In this document: positions 1 through 6,312 of the stretch, one piece after another
Numbering within the stretch: the stretch's first letter is position 1
How the letters are laid out: every line of letters begins with the position of its first letter
NCBI GenBank assembly: GCA_013151315.1
Contig: JAADIN010000031.1
Span: 1-8,253 of the forward strand
Direction: 5' to 3'
Source: Planctomycetota bacterium
Lineage (GTDB): Bacteria > Planctomycetota > Planctomycetia > Pirellulales > Lacipirellulaceae
DNA: 8,253 bases
Program-made: the position numbers and the translations under genes
The notes under the pieces: model-generated
Database searches by the model: none
Seen by the model: the letters and a program-made list of their open reading frames with translations, nothing else
Told to the model about the DNA's origin: nothing

Positions 1-687
1 CGCGGCCTGGGATCAAATGCGCGTGGACACGTGTGTCGGCAATGTCTTCCAGGTGGTAATGGACGGTGTGCTTGGCCATTTTCGGCACCCAATCTTGTGG
101 GTCTTCACCGACACAGTAGGCATGGCCAATATCAAAATTGAGGCCCACGACGGGGGAGTCGATACGGTCGACAAACTCGAGGTACTGGTCGAATCGCTCG
201 AGGAGCAGCTCGGGTTCGGGCTCGATGAGTAACTTTTGTTCGAGTTGCTCCGCCAATTCAACACAGGGCATGAGCTCCTCATAAAAAATATCGGAGGCTT
301 GTTGCCAAGTTTGCTCGGGAGCAACGAGCCCTCCCGGCTCGGTCGTAATGTGGGGTGCGCCCAAGTCTTGGGAGAGCTGCAGAGCTCGCTTGGTGTGCTC
401 GCGCCGGATCGCCCGATAGTGCGGATCGGGATCGGTCCAACCTGGGTGCCAATAGGGCTGCCGCGGATCGGCGACCGCGTTCATCATAAACGCATTGATG
501 TTGGAGATCGCCAGCCCATGCTCGTCGAGACACTGGCCTCGCGACGTTCGGGCAGCAGGCCCGCGGGCCAGGCGTGAGGCACGTCGGCCAGGATTTCGAT
601 GCCTTGATAGCCTATCTCGGCGATGCGCCGAATAGTTTCCTCGATGGAAAACTGCATGTAGGCGTTAGAGCTAAAAGCCAGTTTCAC
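1..687 (-). pseudogene. Sugar phosphate isomerase/epimerase-like TIM-barrel protein, frameshifted and cut by the window edge
   Basis: The 5' frame opens with GTG at 687 and reads 51 residues, beginning MKLAFSSNAYMQFSIEETIR and including EILADVPHAWPAGLLPERRE. It then drifts out of frame and stops at 484. A second minus-strand frame takes over near 535 and stays open to position 1, about 178 codons. It carries AISNINAF, LIEPEPE (about 209-227), GLNFDIGHAY (about 120-145) and HYHLEDI (about 42-62). These match the AP-endonuclease-2/xylose-isomerase-like TIM-barrel family, in which Glu, Asp and His side chains of such motifs bind a divalent metal. Substrate is unknown; related enzymes act on sugars or sugar derivatives. 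A net loss of one base (or 1+3n) between GAGGC and CAGTGT explains the break. No slippery heptamer is present, so either a real mutation or a sequencing error is likelier than programmed frameshifting. The gene lies 81 bp downstream of the methyltransferase gene on the same strand. Family assignment is fairly sure; pseudogene status is not. Confidence 0.75.
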
Positions 688-768
688 GTAGGTTTCCAGG
701 GCGTGGGAATGAGGGGAAACGAGAGTTGCCGATTCTAAACCATTCCGACCGCAAGGTTCACCCCGCTG

Positions 769-1986
769 CTAGGACTTTCGGGCGGCTAGGATGGCGATTT
801 CTTGCAGACCTAACTTACCAATCAAAAGGGTTGCCGAGCCGGAGCCTCGCAGTTTGAGCTGCTTGCGCAACTGCTCGGGATCGACCTTGACGCCCCGTTT
901 CTTGATCTCCAAGCGACCGATGCCAAGGCTCTGCAAGTGGTTTTTTAAGGAACCAACGCGGAATGGTAGGTGGTCGATCACCTCGAAGCAAGCAAGCAGA
1001 GGATGATCGACACGGTGCTCGCGGGTGAGGTAGGCCGAGCCGGGTGCCAAAGCTGTCAGCTCGTACTCAACCGCAAGCGCACCGGAGAGACCAGCGGCTC
1101 GAACGGCCGGATCGACTTCGTAAACGTATTTTTGCAAGCTTGAGGCTCGCGGAGCGACGATGCGAGGATCGCCTTGGAAAGAGTGAGGAACCATGGGCGT
1201 CGCACGGTCGAGGGAACCTTTCAAAACGGTTGCCCGACGTTGACCGGCTGCGGTCGCAAGTTGGCCGAACCAAACGATCAATTGCCGACACTCGCGATCG
1301 CGCGTAATCCACTCGAGTTCGGCTTCGCATTGCCATCGCTCGGGCACCAAGGCGGCGGGAGCCAGTTTGAGGATTCCCTGGGGGGCCACTTTGAGCCAGC
1401 GGTCGACGACTTCGGGGCCCGGGGAGTGCCACTCGACTTGCGTCGAACGGCGGCCATCGGCCCGACGGTCAGGATCGAGGTGCCAAACTTCGTCTGCGCG
1501 GGGCGTTTGATCTTCGACGTTGCCAACTTGCATTTCGACGCTTCCGGCACAATCGACTGCGCGAAAATTGGCGCGGGCGAGGCACGCGATCTCGGGCGAC
1601 CGGTCCCAGCCGACGACCGAGGTGCGCTCGGCGAGTGCCAACAGGTCGCCTCCGATGCCGCTGCAGTAATCGAGGGCACGAATCTTCGGGCGGAGCCGCG
1701 CTGCTTTATAACGGGCGATCCCTAGATCGGTGGACTGTTGCAGACCGAGGTCGGTGAAAAACATCCGTTTAGCGAGTGTTCCGAATTTACTGGTCGCACG
1801 GCGTCGGAGTGCAATTTGATCAACAATCAGTCGCGATCTTTCCGCGCCGAGCACTTTGCGTAATCGTCCCAAGAGGCGGAGTACCGACTGGTCGGACTCG
1901 GCAAACTCGGCCAGCCAAGGTGCCGCCTCGGAGCCCGTCAACCAAGTGTAATCCGCAATTTCGGCCAAAGCTCTTCCGCCTATCAT
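769..1986 (-). CDS. Class I SAM-dependent methyltransferase with C-terminal THUMP-like domain
   Basis: This 405-residue protein shows a Rossmann methyltransferase core. Motif I is LDYCSGIGGD (residues 105-114), an acidic residue (D128 in VVGWDRS) follows strand 2, and LDPDRR (170-175) sits where related enzymes have a DPxRR motif. The last 75 or so residues (FEVIDHLPFRVGSLKNHLQS, then GRLEIKKRG and ATLLIGKLG) look like the THUMP-like domain found at the C-terminus of this family. The N-terminal 90 residues are helical and match the usual extension. Family members are thought to methylate RNA, but the substrate is not known and is not visible here. ATG 1986 is chosen because the frame has no better start and the length fits; upstream is only a weak ribosome site. 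It is divergent from the anchored-protein gene and may be co-transcribed with the TIM-barrel gene. The family call is strong, the RNA substrate is inference. Confidence 0.85.
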   Translation of the reverse strand: MIGGRALAEIADYTWLTGSEAAPWLAEFAESDQSVLRLLGRLRKVLGAERSRLIVDQIALRRRATSKFGTLAKRMFFTDLGLQQSTDLGIARYKAARLRPKIRALDYCSGIGGDLLALAERTSVVGWDRSPEIACLARANFRAVDCAGSVEMQVGNVEDQTPRADEVWHLDPDRRADGRRSTQVEWHSPGPEVVDRWLKVAPQGILKLAPAALVPERWQCEAELEWITRDRECRQLIVWFGQLATAAGQRRATVLKGSLDRATPMVPHSFQGDPRIVAPRASSLQKYVYEVDPAVRAAGLSGALAVEYELTALAPGSAYLTREHRVDHPLLACFEVIDHLPFRVGSLKNHLQSLGIGRLEIKKRGVKVDPEQLRKQLKLRGSGSATLLIGKLGLQEIAILAARKS

Positions 1987-2384
1987 CCAGCAAGTAAAAG
2001 GGTCTGTTTCTCTTGGTATCGCCTATCGCATCGGCTGAGCCAGATGCCCGGGACGTCCGGTCCACGATTATCAAGCAATTTACAGGGTTGGTCGAGCGCT
2101 TCTCGAACTTCGTGGGCCATTCGAGTCGAAGAGAAAAGGAGAGAGGTAACCAAGAACGTATCCGTTTACGAAAGGGAGAAATTAGCCACAGATAAACACG
2201 GATAAACACGGATTTCTTGGACCGGTTCGGAGTTTTTCACTATTTGCATTTTTCTTTCGGCAATCGAATTCTTCTAAGAAATTCTTTTTCATCTGCGTTT
2301 ATCCGTGTTTATCTGTGGCTTTTCTTTTTCTTCTTTCAGCACGGTGAATGGTTACCCAAGAACTATAACGAAGGTCATCTGCTC
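1987..2384. other. Spacer between divergent genes, partly filled by a repeat element
   Basis: This is the only space available for the promoters of the methyltransferase gene (leftward) and the anchored-protein gene (rightward). I see no convincing -35/-10 pair, sigma-54 site or small gene. The left half (1987-2183) is ordinary, with a purine-rich patch at about 2129-2144. The right half is taken up by the inverted-repeat element at 2184-2320, followed by a pyrimidine run (about 2318-2338). Open frames crossing the element contain the peptide FIRVYLWL on either strand, which is translated repeat rather than gene. Confidence 0.5.
2184..2320. repeat. 137-bp element with 30-bp inverted arms
   Basis: The left arm (2184-2213) and the reverse complement of the right arm (2291-2320) agree at 28 of 30 positions; the first 24 bases from the outer ends are identical. 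The arms start AGCCACAGATAAACACGG at the outer edge. Inside the left arm the 10-mer GATAAACACG occurs twice in tandem (2191-2210). The 77-bp middle (2214-2290) is AT-rich compared with its surroundings and codes for nothing visible. No transposase is present. Motifs of this ATCCGTGTTTATCTGTGG type are familiar to me from intergenic DNA of planctomycetes and other bacteria, so this may be two copies of one dispersed repeat in opposite directions or a small non-autonomous element. No clear target-site duplication was seen at the ends. Confidence 0.8.
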
Positions 2385-3251
2385 ATGTTTTCTCGAATCC
2401 TCGGAATTCCGGTGTTATTGGGCGCTGCGGTCGGCGTGCCCTATGTCGCGACCAATGGGCCAGACCTTAAGAGCCTTTGGCCCACGCAACAAACAGATAA
2501 TAGCGGCAAGGAGAGCGGCAATCGAGAAGCTATTTTGCCAGGGGAGCCGGCCCTGGCCTCTACGCTCCCCGGCACTTTAGCCAAGCCAAGAGTCGCGAAT
2601 GTTACCCTGCACGAAGCTTTTCGGTTTGGCATTACCAGAGAATGGGTCTATCAACGGTGGGAACGCAAGTCGACGGCCTTGTCGAAGCTCGGGCTCTACG
2701 GCATCCGCGTCGCCTTGGTAACCGGCACCGAACTCCAAGACGTGGCCGGGTCGCTCACCTATTTCTTTGGTCCGGATGGTCGTTTACAACAGATTTCGTT
2801 TCGCGGTCGGACCGGCGACACGACCCAATTGGTTAGGTTGGCAACCAGCCGCTATGGCCTGCAACCCCAGCCGACTGCGATTGCCGGTGAGCAACTTTTT
2901 CAGGTCCGTCGTGGCGAGCATGTTTTTAGCGAACTTCGTACACGTCCCAGTTCGGTGCTGAGGAGCGATTCGTTGCACACTAGTTTTCTGGTCAATCTCG
3001 AACTACAGCGTTCCGACGTGACAACCCCTTTGCCGAATGCGGAATTCGGATTGCGGAATGCGGATTCTGGAGCGAAAAAAGTTTCGCAGCCCGCGCCCCA
3101 AGTTCAGGAACCCGAGGCCGGCGAAGACGCAAGCGAAGAGGAAACGGTGAAGAAGCGTTCTGACCGAGAGGGGTGGAAGGCATTTTTTCCGCGTAGCCGA
3201 GTGCCGAACGAGCAAGTGGAGAGCCTGGACAAAAGGGGGCGAATCTGGTGA
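2385..3251 (+). CDS. Membrane-anchored planctomycete protein of unknown function (DUF6690-like)
   Basis: A 288-residue protein results from starting at ATG 2385, which has an AAGG 10 bases upstream. The frame is open back to 2217, but that extension only translates the repeat element and is unlikely to be made. Residues 4-22 (RILGIPVLLGAAVGVPYVA) form a hydrophobic N-terminal segment, either an uncleaved anchor or a signal sequence. A low-complexity stretch (about 30-65) precedes a globular core at 72-210 with EAFRFGITREWVYQRW, RVALVTGTELQDVAGSLTYF and LQQISFRG. This resembles a family I know from planctomycetes, probably DUF6690, with no known function. Residues 218-229 (NAEFGLRNADSG) are encoded by a dispersed repeat that has entered the gene. 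The tail is highly charged (QEPEAGEDASEEETVKKRSD). The acetyltransferase gene follows 60 bp downstream, so the two may share a transcript. That it is a real gene is likely; the family name is from memory. Confidence 0.72.
   Translation: MFSRILGIPVLLGAAVGVPYVATNGPDLKSLWPTQQTDNSGKESGNREAILPGEPALASTLPGTLAKPRVANVTLHEAFRFGITREWVYQRWERKSTALSKLGLYGIRVALVTGTELQDVAGSLTYFFGPDGRLQQISFRGRTGDTTQLVRLATSRYGLQPQPTAIAGEQLFQVRRGEHVFSELRTRPSSVLRSDSLHTSFLVNLELQRSDVTTPLPNAEFGLRNADSGAKKVSQPAPQVQEPEAGEDASEEETVKKRSDREGWKAFFPRSRVPNEQVESLDKRGRIW
3034..3066 (+). repeat. Dispersed GCGGAATGCGGA-type repeat inside a coding sequence
   Basis: GCGGAAT-like units are strung together here and lie in the frame of the anchored-protein gene, giving the peptide NAEFGLRNADSG. 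The 19-mer TCGGATTGCGGAATGCGGA (3046-3064) recurs exactly, inverted, at 3283-3301 just after the gene. This kind of sequence is common between genes in planctomycetes. Here it falls between the conserved core and the charged tail of the protein, where an insertion should be tolerated. Confidence 0.75.
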
Positions 3252-3309
3252 ATTTGAAGTGTGACGCCTTCGCAATCCGCATTCCGCATTCCGCAATCCG
3301 ACTTCAAAA
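3252..3309. repeat. Intergenic repeat with 9-bp inverted ends
   Basis: It fills almost the whole gap between the anchored-protein gene and the acetyltransferase gene. The ends ATTTGAAGT (3252-3260) and ACTTCAAAA (3301-3309) are complementary at 8 of 9 positions. Inside lie the ATTCCGC units, including an inverted copy of the 19-mer found in the upstream gene. There is no T-run after it, so it does not look like an ordinary intrinsic terminator. A transcript covering both genes could pair the two 19-mers over a distance of about 220 bases. Confidence 0.65.
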
Positions 3310-3311
3310 GC

Positions 3312-4238
3312 ATGTCTGATCGGTTTCAAATCACCCCCTGCCCCGCCGCCCAGCGGCCCGACGCTTTGCGTCTTCTTCACGAGGGCCTAGACGAAGACCA
3401 GCAGACGACATTGGTCTACGCGCTGAACGAGACTGCGAAACATCCCGAGGATGCTTTTGAGGGACTTCTTGTGGCCGACGCCTTTCAGGGGGGATGTGGT
3501 CAAGGCGTGGTATGGGTGCAACTCGCGCCAGGGAGTACCGCCGTGATATGGCGTCCGGCGATCTCGAGTCCGGCAGCAGTGGCATTGCTCGAGGCGGCGG
3601 CCGACTTCCTCGACCTGCAGGAGATTGCCCTTGCACAGGCCCTGGCCAATCCCGAGAGCCCAAGCGAATCGGACTTGCTTTCGGCGGGCGGATTTCAAAA
3701 GCTCGCTTGTTTGACTTATCTCACGCTCGACAAAGAATTTTTCCCAAGCTCGCAACCCGTCAGCGAGTTGCAATTTCAGTCCCATGCTTCTGACGACCCG
3801 GATCGGCTAGGCAAGCTGCTCCTCCGCACCTACGAGGAGACCCAGGATTGCCCCGAGCTCAATGGAGTCCGCCAGCCGACCGATGTGCTCGAAGGCTACG
3901 CGGCCCAAGGAACGTTTTCTGCGGAGCATTGGTTTTTTGTTCGTCTCAAGGACCAGGAGGGGGACCAGGACGTGGGCACGCTTATCCTTACTGAACATGC
4001 GGGCAGTGAGAACTGGGAATTGGTCTACATGGGAGTGACGCCCTCGGGACGAGGAAAAGGCCTGGGTTGGCAGATCGTGCAGTTTGCACTCTGGCAGGCT
4101 GCTCGTGGAGGGGCTCAGCGGCTTGTGCTTGCGGTCGACGAAGCCAACGAACACGCGCTGGCGGTCTACCGAAAGGCCGGATTTGTGGTCTGGGATAGAA
4201 AGACGGTTTTTGTGAGGCTCGGCGGAAAGGTTTTGTGA
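3312..4238 (+). CDS. GNAT family N-acetyltransferase with two GNAT-like halves
   Basis: This 308-residue protein probably transfers an acetyl group from acetyl-CoA to an amine; the acceptor cannot be told from sequence. The C-terminal half (about 150-302) is a clear GNAT domain. Motif A is LVYMGVTPSGRGKGLGWQIV, with the acetyl-CoA pyrophosphate loop GRGKGLG at residues 246-252, followed by strand LVLAVD (271-276) and motif B NEHALAVYRKAGF (279-291). The N-terminal half (1-140) keeps the spacing of a GNAT fold and ends in DLLSAGGFQKLACLTYL, but has lost a recognisable CoA loop, so it is probably a degenerate duplicate. ATG 3312 is chosen because the in-frame GTG at 3261 only adds translated repeat (SAFRIPQSDF). 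No Shine-Dalgarno site precedes it. The final residues GGKVL come from a tandem duplication at the 3' end. It may be co-transcribed with the gene 60 bp upstream. Confidence 0.85.
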   Translation: MSDRFQITPCPAAQRPDALRLLHEGLDEDQQTTLVYALNETAKHPEDAFEGLLVADAFQGGCGQGVVWVQLAPGSTAVIWRPAISSPAAVALLEAAADFLDLQEIALAQALANPESPSESDLLSAGGFQKLACLTYLTLDKEFFPSSQPVSELQFQSHASDDPDRLGKLLLRTYEETQDCPELNGVRQPTDVLEGYAAQGTFSAEHWFFVRLKDQEGDQDVGTLILTEHAGSENWELVYMGVTPSGRGKGLGWQIVQFALWQAARGGAQRLVLAVDEANEHALAVYRKAGFVVWDRKTVFVRLGGKVL

Positions 4239-4251
4239 GGCTCGGCGGAAA
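4205..4251 (+). repeat. Tandem duplication of 23/24 bp at the end of the acetyltransferase gene
   Basis: Copy 1 (4205-4228) and copy 2 (4229-4251) are identical except that copy 1 has five T after GG and copy 2 has four. Copy 1 encodes the end of the last GNAT strand (VFVRLGG). The one-base difference puts copy 2 out of register and supplies the TGA stop at 4236-4238. Confidence 0.85.
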
Positions 4252-4270
4252 GTGGAAAGCGGAAAGCGGA
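4243..4270 (+). repeat. Short GGAAAGCGGAAAGC-type purine repeat
   Basis: Three to four GCGGAAA/GTGGAAA units in a row follow the acetyltransferase stop codon and overlap the second copy of the tandem duplication. Such purine runs are frequent between planctomycete genes. On the minus strand it translates to the repeat peptide FRFPLSA, which explains a spurious open frame there. Confidence 0.6.
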
Positions 4271-4427
4271 GGACGTAGTCACCTTGTTCTCTGCTTGGCT
4301 TCCGGCTCTTCTACCACATGCTGTGGACAGAATGTCATGCCCATACAACAAAATCCATTTCGGCTTCCTGCGCTGGTTTTTCAGGGCAAAGCAAAGCAAT
4401 CCTTGGAATTCCATTTGCTCGAACTAG

Positions 4428-4436
4428 TTATCCACG
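4428..4436 (+). promoter_or_regulatory. Candidate DnaA box
   Basis: TTATCCACG differs from the consensus TTATCCACA only in the last base. It is about 365 bp before the dnaA start, in a non-coding spacer, where a box could serve origin function or dnaA autoregulation. A single 8-of-9 match can occur by chance. Confidence 0.4.
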
Positions 4437-4589
4437 CCCGAAGCGAGTCGCTCTCGTTTTTTTTTCGATCGGTTTGGTTCGTTTAGCACGCTTCATTCCC
4501 GGTAACCGAAGAGGCTGCCGCGCGGGACGAGCGACCAGACCAAGTCAAGGCCTTTCATCTGGGTGCTAGCACTCGTAGAATCGCGTTTC

Positions 4590-4622
4590 GATTGAGTGTT
4601 CGGTTGGGCCAGATTGAGTGTT
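4590..4622 (+). repeat. 11-bp direct repeat pair upstream of dnaA
   Basis: GATTGAGTGTT occurs at 4590-4600 and 4612-4622, exactly 22 bp apart, or about two helical turns, which places both on the same DNA face. GCTAGCACTC at 4565-4574 is complementary to GAGTGTTAGC (4616-4625) at 9 of 10 positions. A protein-binding site is possible; nothing identifies the protein. Confidence 0.5.
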
Positions 4623-4787
4623 AGCTCTGACCGGCGTTTGTAGTCAGATTCATTGTTCGTAGGGCCCCCAATTTGGGGCAGTTTTGGCAAGAGCGCAGCT
4701 TTGACAAAAGCTTCGTGCGATCCGGAAGGTCGCAGCTCCTGCTGGGAAAAATTGGCGTCCTACGATTTCCATAAGCAGCAGTGTCAT

Positions 4788-4792
4788 GGAGG
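4788..4792 (+). promoter_or_regulatory. Ribosome binding site that decides the dnaA start
   Basis: GGAGG lies 8 bases before ATG 4801, an ideal spacing, and overlaps the alternative ATG at 4786, which itself has no Shine-Dalgarno site upstream. It is the best ribosome site in the window. Confidence 0.6.
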
Positions 4793-4800
4793 ATACGGTC

Positions 4801-6312
4801 ATGGATGATACGGGCCCGCTGTCCGTACTGCGTGAGGTGCTGAGAGAAAATCTCGGTCCGCAGCGCTACGACCTTTGGGTCGGTCCTCACACCACGCTGG
4901 AGTGGACCGGATCGGCTTTGAGGGTTGGCTGCGGCACGCCGTTCGAGCTTCAATGGCTCCGCCGTCGCCTGCACGAGACCCTGCTCACCTGCTGTGGCCG
5001 GGTTTGGGGAGGCGGTCGTTTTGGGTCTCTTGCGGGCGGAGACGGGGCAAGCGGCGAGCAGGTCGAGATCCAGTATTTTGTGAACGCTGCCCCAGCGGCT
5101 CCTACCCCGCAAAAGGAGCCTGCACTGCCAAGAGAGCAGGAGCCACAAAGCGTGGGACTCCTCGTATCAAGCCCTGAAAACTCATGCCTTGAAAAAGATT
5201 TAACAGCAGGGCCAAGCGAGACGAAAACTGCCCAATCGAGAACGAGTAAGCCTCGAACTGAAAAACCGGGCAATTCGCAATCCAAGCTCTCTTTTCGCAA
5301 TTTCGTCGTGGGCAAGAGCAACGAGTTGGCTTTCCGCACCGCCAAGGCGGTTGCTGGGCAGCTTGGGCAGTATGGGCCGCTGTTGCTGTTTGGTCCTGCC
5401 GGCGTCGGCAAAACCCATTTGCAGTTTGCAATGCTTCAGCACTTGCGTCGCGGGCCCACTCGGATTCGTTCGTTGCGATTGACATCCGAGCAATTCACGG
5501 CCGAATTTTTGGATGCGCTGAATCGTCGCACCTTACCCAGCTTCCGACATAAGTATCGGACGATCGACGTGTTGTTGATCGACGATATCCAATTTATGGA
5601 AGGCAAGCGGGCGACTCTCGACGAGCTGCTCTTTACGATCGACACGCTCCACGAACGGGGCCGGCAGGTTATCCTCACCAGCGACCGCAGCCCGGGCGAC
5701 CTCCATAAGATCAGCGCCGAATTGGTTTCGCGTATTTCGGGCGGATTGGCCATTCCGATCGAACAGCCCGACTACGCGACCCGCTTGGACCTCGTACGGC
5801 AGCTCGCTTTGCGACGGCATATTTCGCTCGACGAGGAAACCGTCGCCTTGGTCGCCACGCAAGTGGTCGGCAGCGCTCGGCAACTGAGCGGCGCGATCAA
5901 CCGACTCTCGGCAACCAGCCTCGCACTTGGCGAGGAAATCGCCCCGGGCATGGCTCGCATCGCGCTGGCCGAGTTTGTCCAGCAAAATGCCCCAGCGGTT
6001 CGACTTGCCGATATTCAACGGGCTGTCTGCGAAGTCTTTGGCGTCGAGGCATCGAGTCTCAAGTCGAATCGAAAAACTCGATCGGTTTCTGAACCGCGAA
6101 TGCTCGCCATGTGGCTAGCCCGAAAGTACACCCGCGCCGCCCTCGGCGAAATCGGCGAATTCTTCGGTCGACGCAGCCACAGCACGGTCATCTCAGCGCA
6201 ACGCAAGATCGAGGGCCTCGTCAGCAAGGGAGCGGCGATCTCGGTTGCCGACCGCGACTGTCATGTCGAAGAGGTGATCCGAAAGGTCGAGTCGGCCCTT
6301 CGGACGGCGTGA
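4801..6312 (+). CDS. dnaA: Chromosomal replication initiator protein DnaA
   Basis: DnaA is the AAA+ ATPase that binds DnaA boxes and opens the origin. This 503-residue version (508 from ATG 4786) has all four regions. Domain I (about 1-60) includes GPQRYDLWVGP. A long Pro/Ser/Glu-rich domain II linker spans about 90-165. The AAA+ core has Walker A GPAGVGKTH (198-206), Walker B VLLIDDIQF (257-265, D261/D262), sensor I ILTSDRS (291-297), the arginine-finger motif LVSRISGGL (R311) and sensor II GSARQLSGAINRL (R360). Domain IV has LKSNRKTRSVSEPRMLAMWL and the signature FFGRRSHSTVISAQRKI, where the usual D-H-T-T-V is S-H-S-T-V (H460). I read this as lineage-typical, not defective. Start 4801 is preferred for its GGAGG. 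No dnaN or recF follows; the next gene is convergent, 28 bp away. Function is near certain; whether the genome has a second dnaA copy cannot be seen. Confidence 0.96.
   Translation: MDDTGPLSVLREVLRENLGPQRYDLWVGPHTTLEWTGSALRVGCGTPFELQWLRRRLHETLLTCCGRVWGGGRFGSLAGGDGASGEQVEIQYFVNAAPAAPTPQKEPALPREQEPQSVGLLVSSPENSCLEKDLTAGPSETKTAQSRTSKPRTEKPGNSQSKLSFRNFVVGKSNELAFRTAKAVAGQLGQYGPLLLFGPAGVGKTHLQFAMLQHLRRGPTRIRSLRLTSEQFTAEFLDALNRRTLPSFRHKYRTIDVLLIDDIQFMEGKRATLDELLFTIDTLHERGRQVILTSDRSPGDLHKISAELVSRISGGLAIPIEQPDYATRLDLVRQLALRRHISLDEETVALVATQVVGSARQLSGAINRLSATSLALGEEIAPGMARIALAEFVQQNAPAVRLADIQRAVCEVFGVEASSLKSNRKTRSVSEPRMLAMWLARKYTRAALGEIGEFFGRRSHSTVISAQRKIEGLVSKGAAISVADRDCHVEEVIRKVESALRTA

Larger units (their letters stand above)
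4239..4800. other. Spacer upstream of dnaA, possible origin region
   Basis: This 562-bp stretch has no credible gene. It holds one near-perfect DnaA box (4428-4436), a weaker one (TGTGGACAG, 4322-4330, 7 of 9 on the minus strand), a run of nine T (about 4450), two copies of GATTGAGTGTT (4590-4600 and 4612-4622), and two small hairpins: CCCCA/TGGGG at 4666-4678 and AGCTTT/AAAGCT at 4697-4712. Position next to dnaA fits an origin or an autoregulated dnaA promoter. Two boxes and no clear AT-rich unwinding stretch make the origin call weak. Confidence 0.35.

Noticed and set aside
13..324. Minus-strand open frame of 103 codons
   Set aside because: Serine/proline-rich shadow of the TIM-barrel frame, which has the conserved motifs and runs through the same DNA.
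692..720. GTTTCC/GGAAAC inverted hexamers between the methyltransferase and TIM-barrel genes as a terminator
   Set aside because: Only 6 bp with a 17-base loop and no T-run on the minus strand.
1174..1725. Plus-strand open frame of 183 codons
   Set aside because: Lies entirely antisense to the methyltransferase, whose motifs are clear; the plus frame shows no domain.
2217..2384. N-terminal extension of the anchored-protein frame back to 2217
   Set aside because: It only translates the inverted-repeat element (FIRVYLWL) and has no ribosome site. ATG 2385 begins directly at a hydrophobic anchor and has AAGG at good distance.
3261..3311. GTG start for the acetyltransferase at 3261
   Set aside because: The added residues (SAFRIPQSDF) are translated intergenic repeat; ATG 3312 gives the natural N-terminus.
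4235..4486. Plus-strand open frame of 83 codons after the acetyltransferase
   Set aside because: Starts inside the tandem duplication, has no ribosome site, and reads low-complexity ends (FFF run); treated as non-coding spacer.
4701..4706. TTGACA as a -35 box for dnaA
   Set aside because: No -10-like hexamer at 16-18 bp; the motif is also inside a small hairpin (4697-4712).
4621..5148. Minus-strand open frame of 175 codons across the dnaA start
   Set aside because: Overlaps dnaA domains I and II antisense, with a composition typical of a shadow frame and no recognisable motif.
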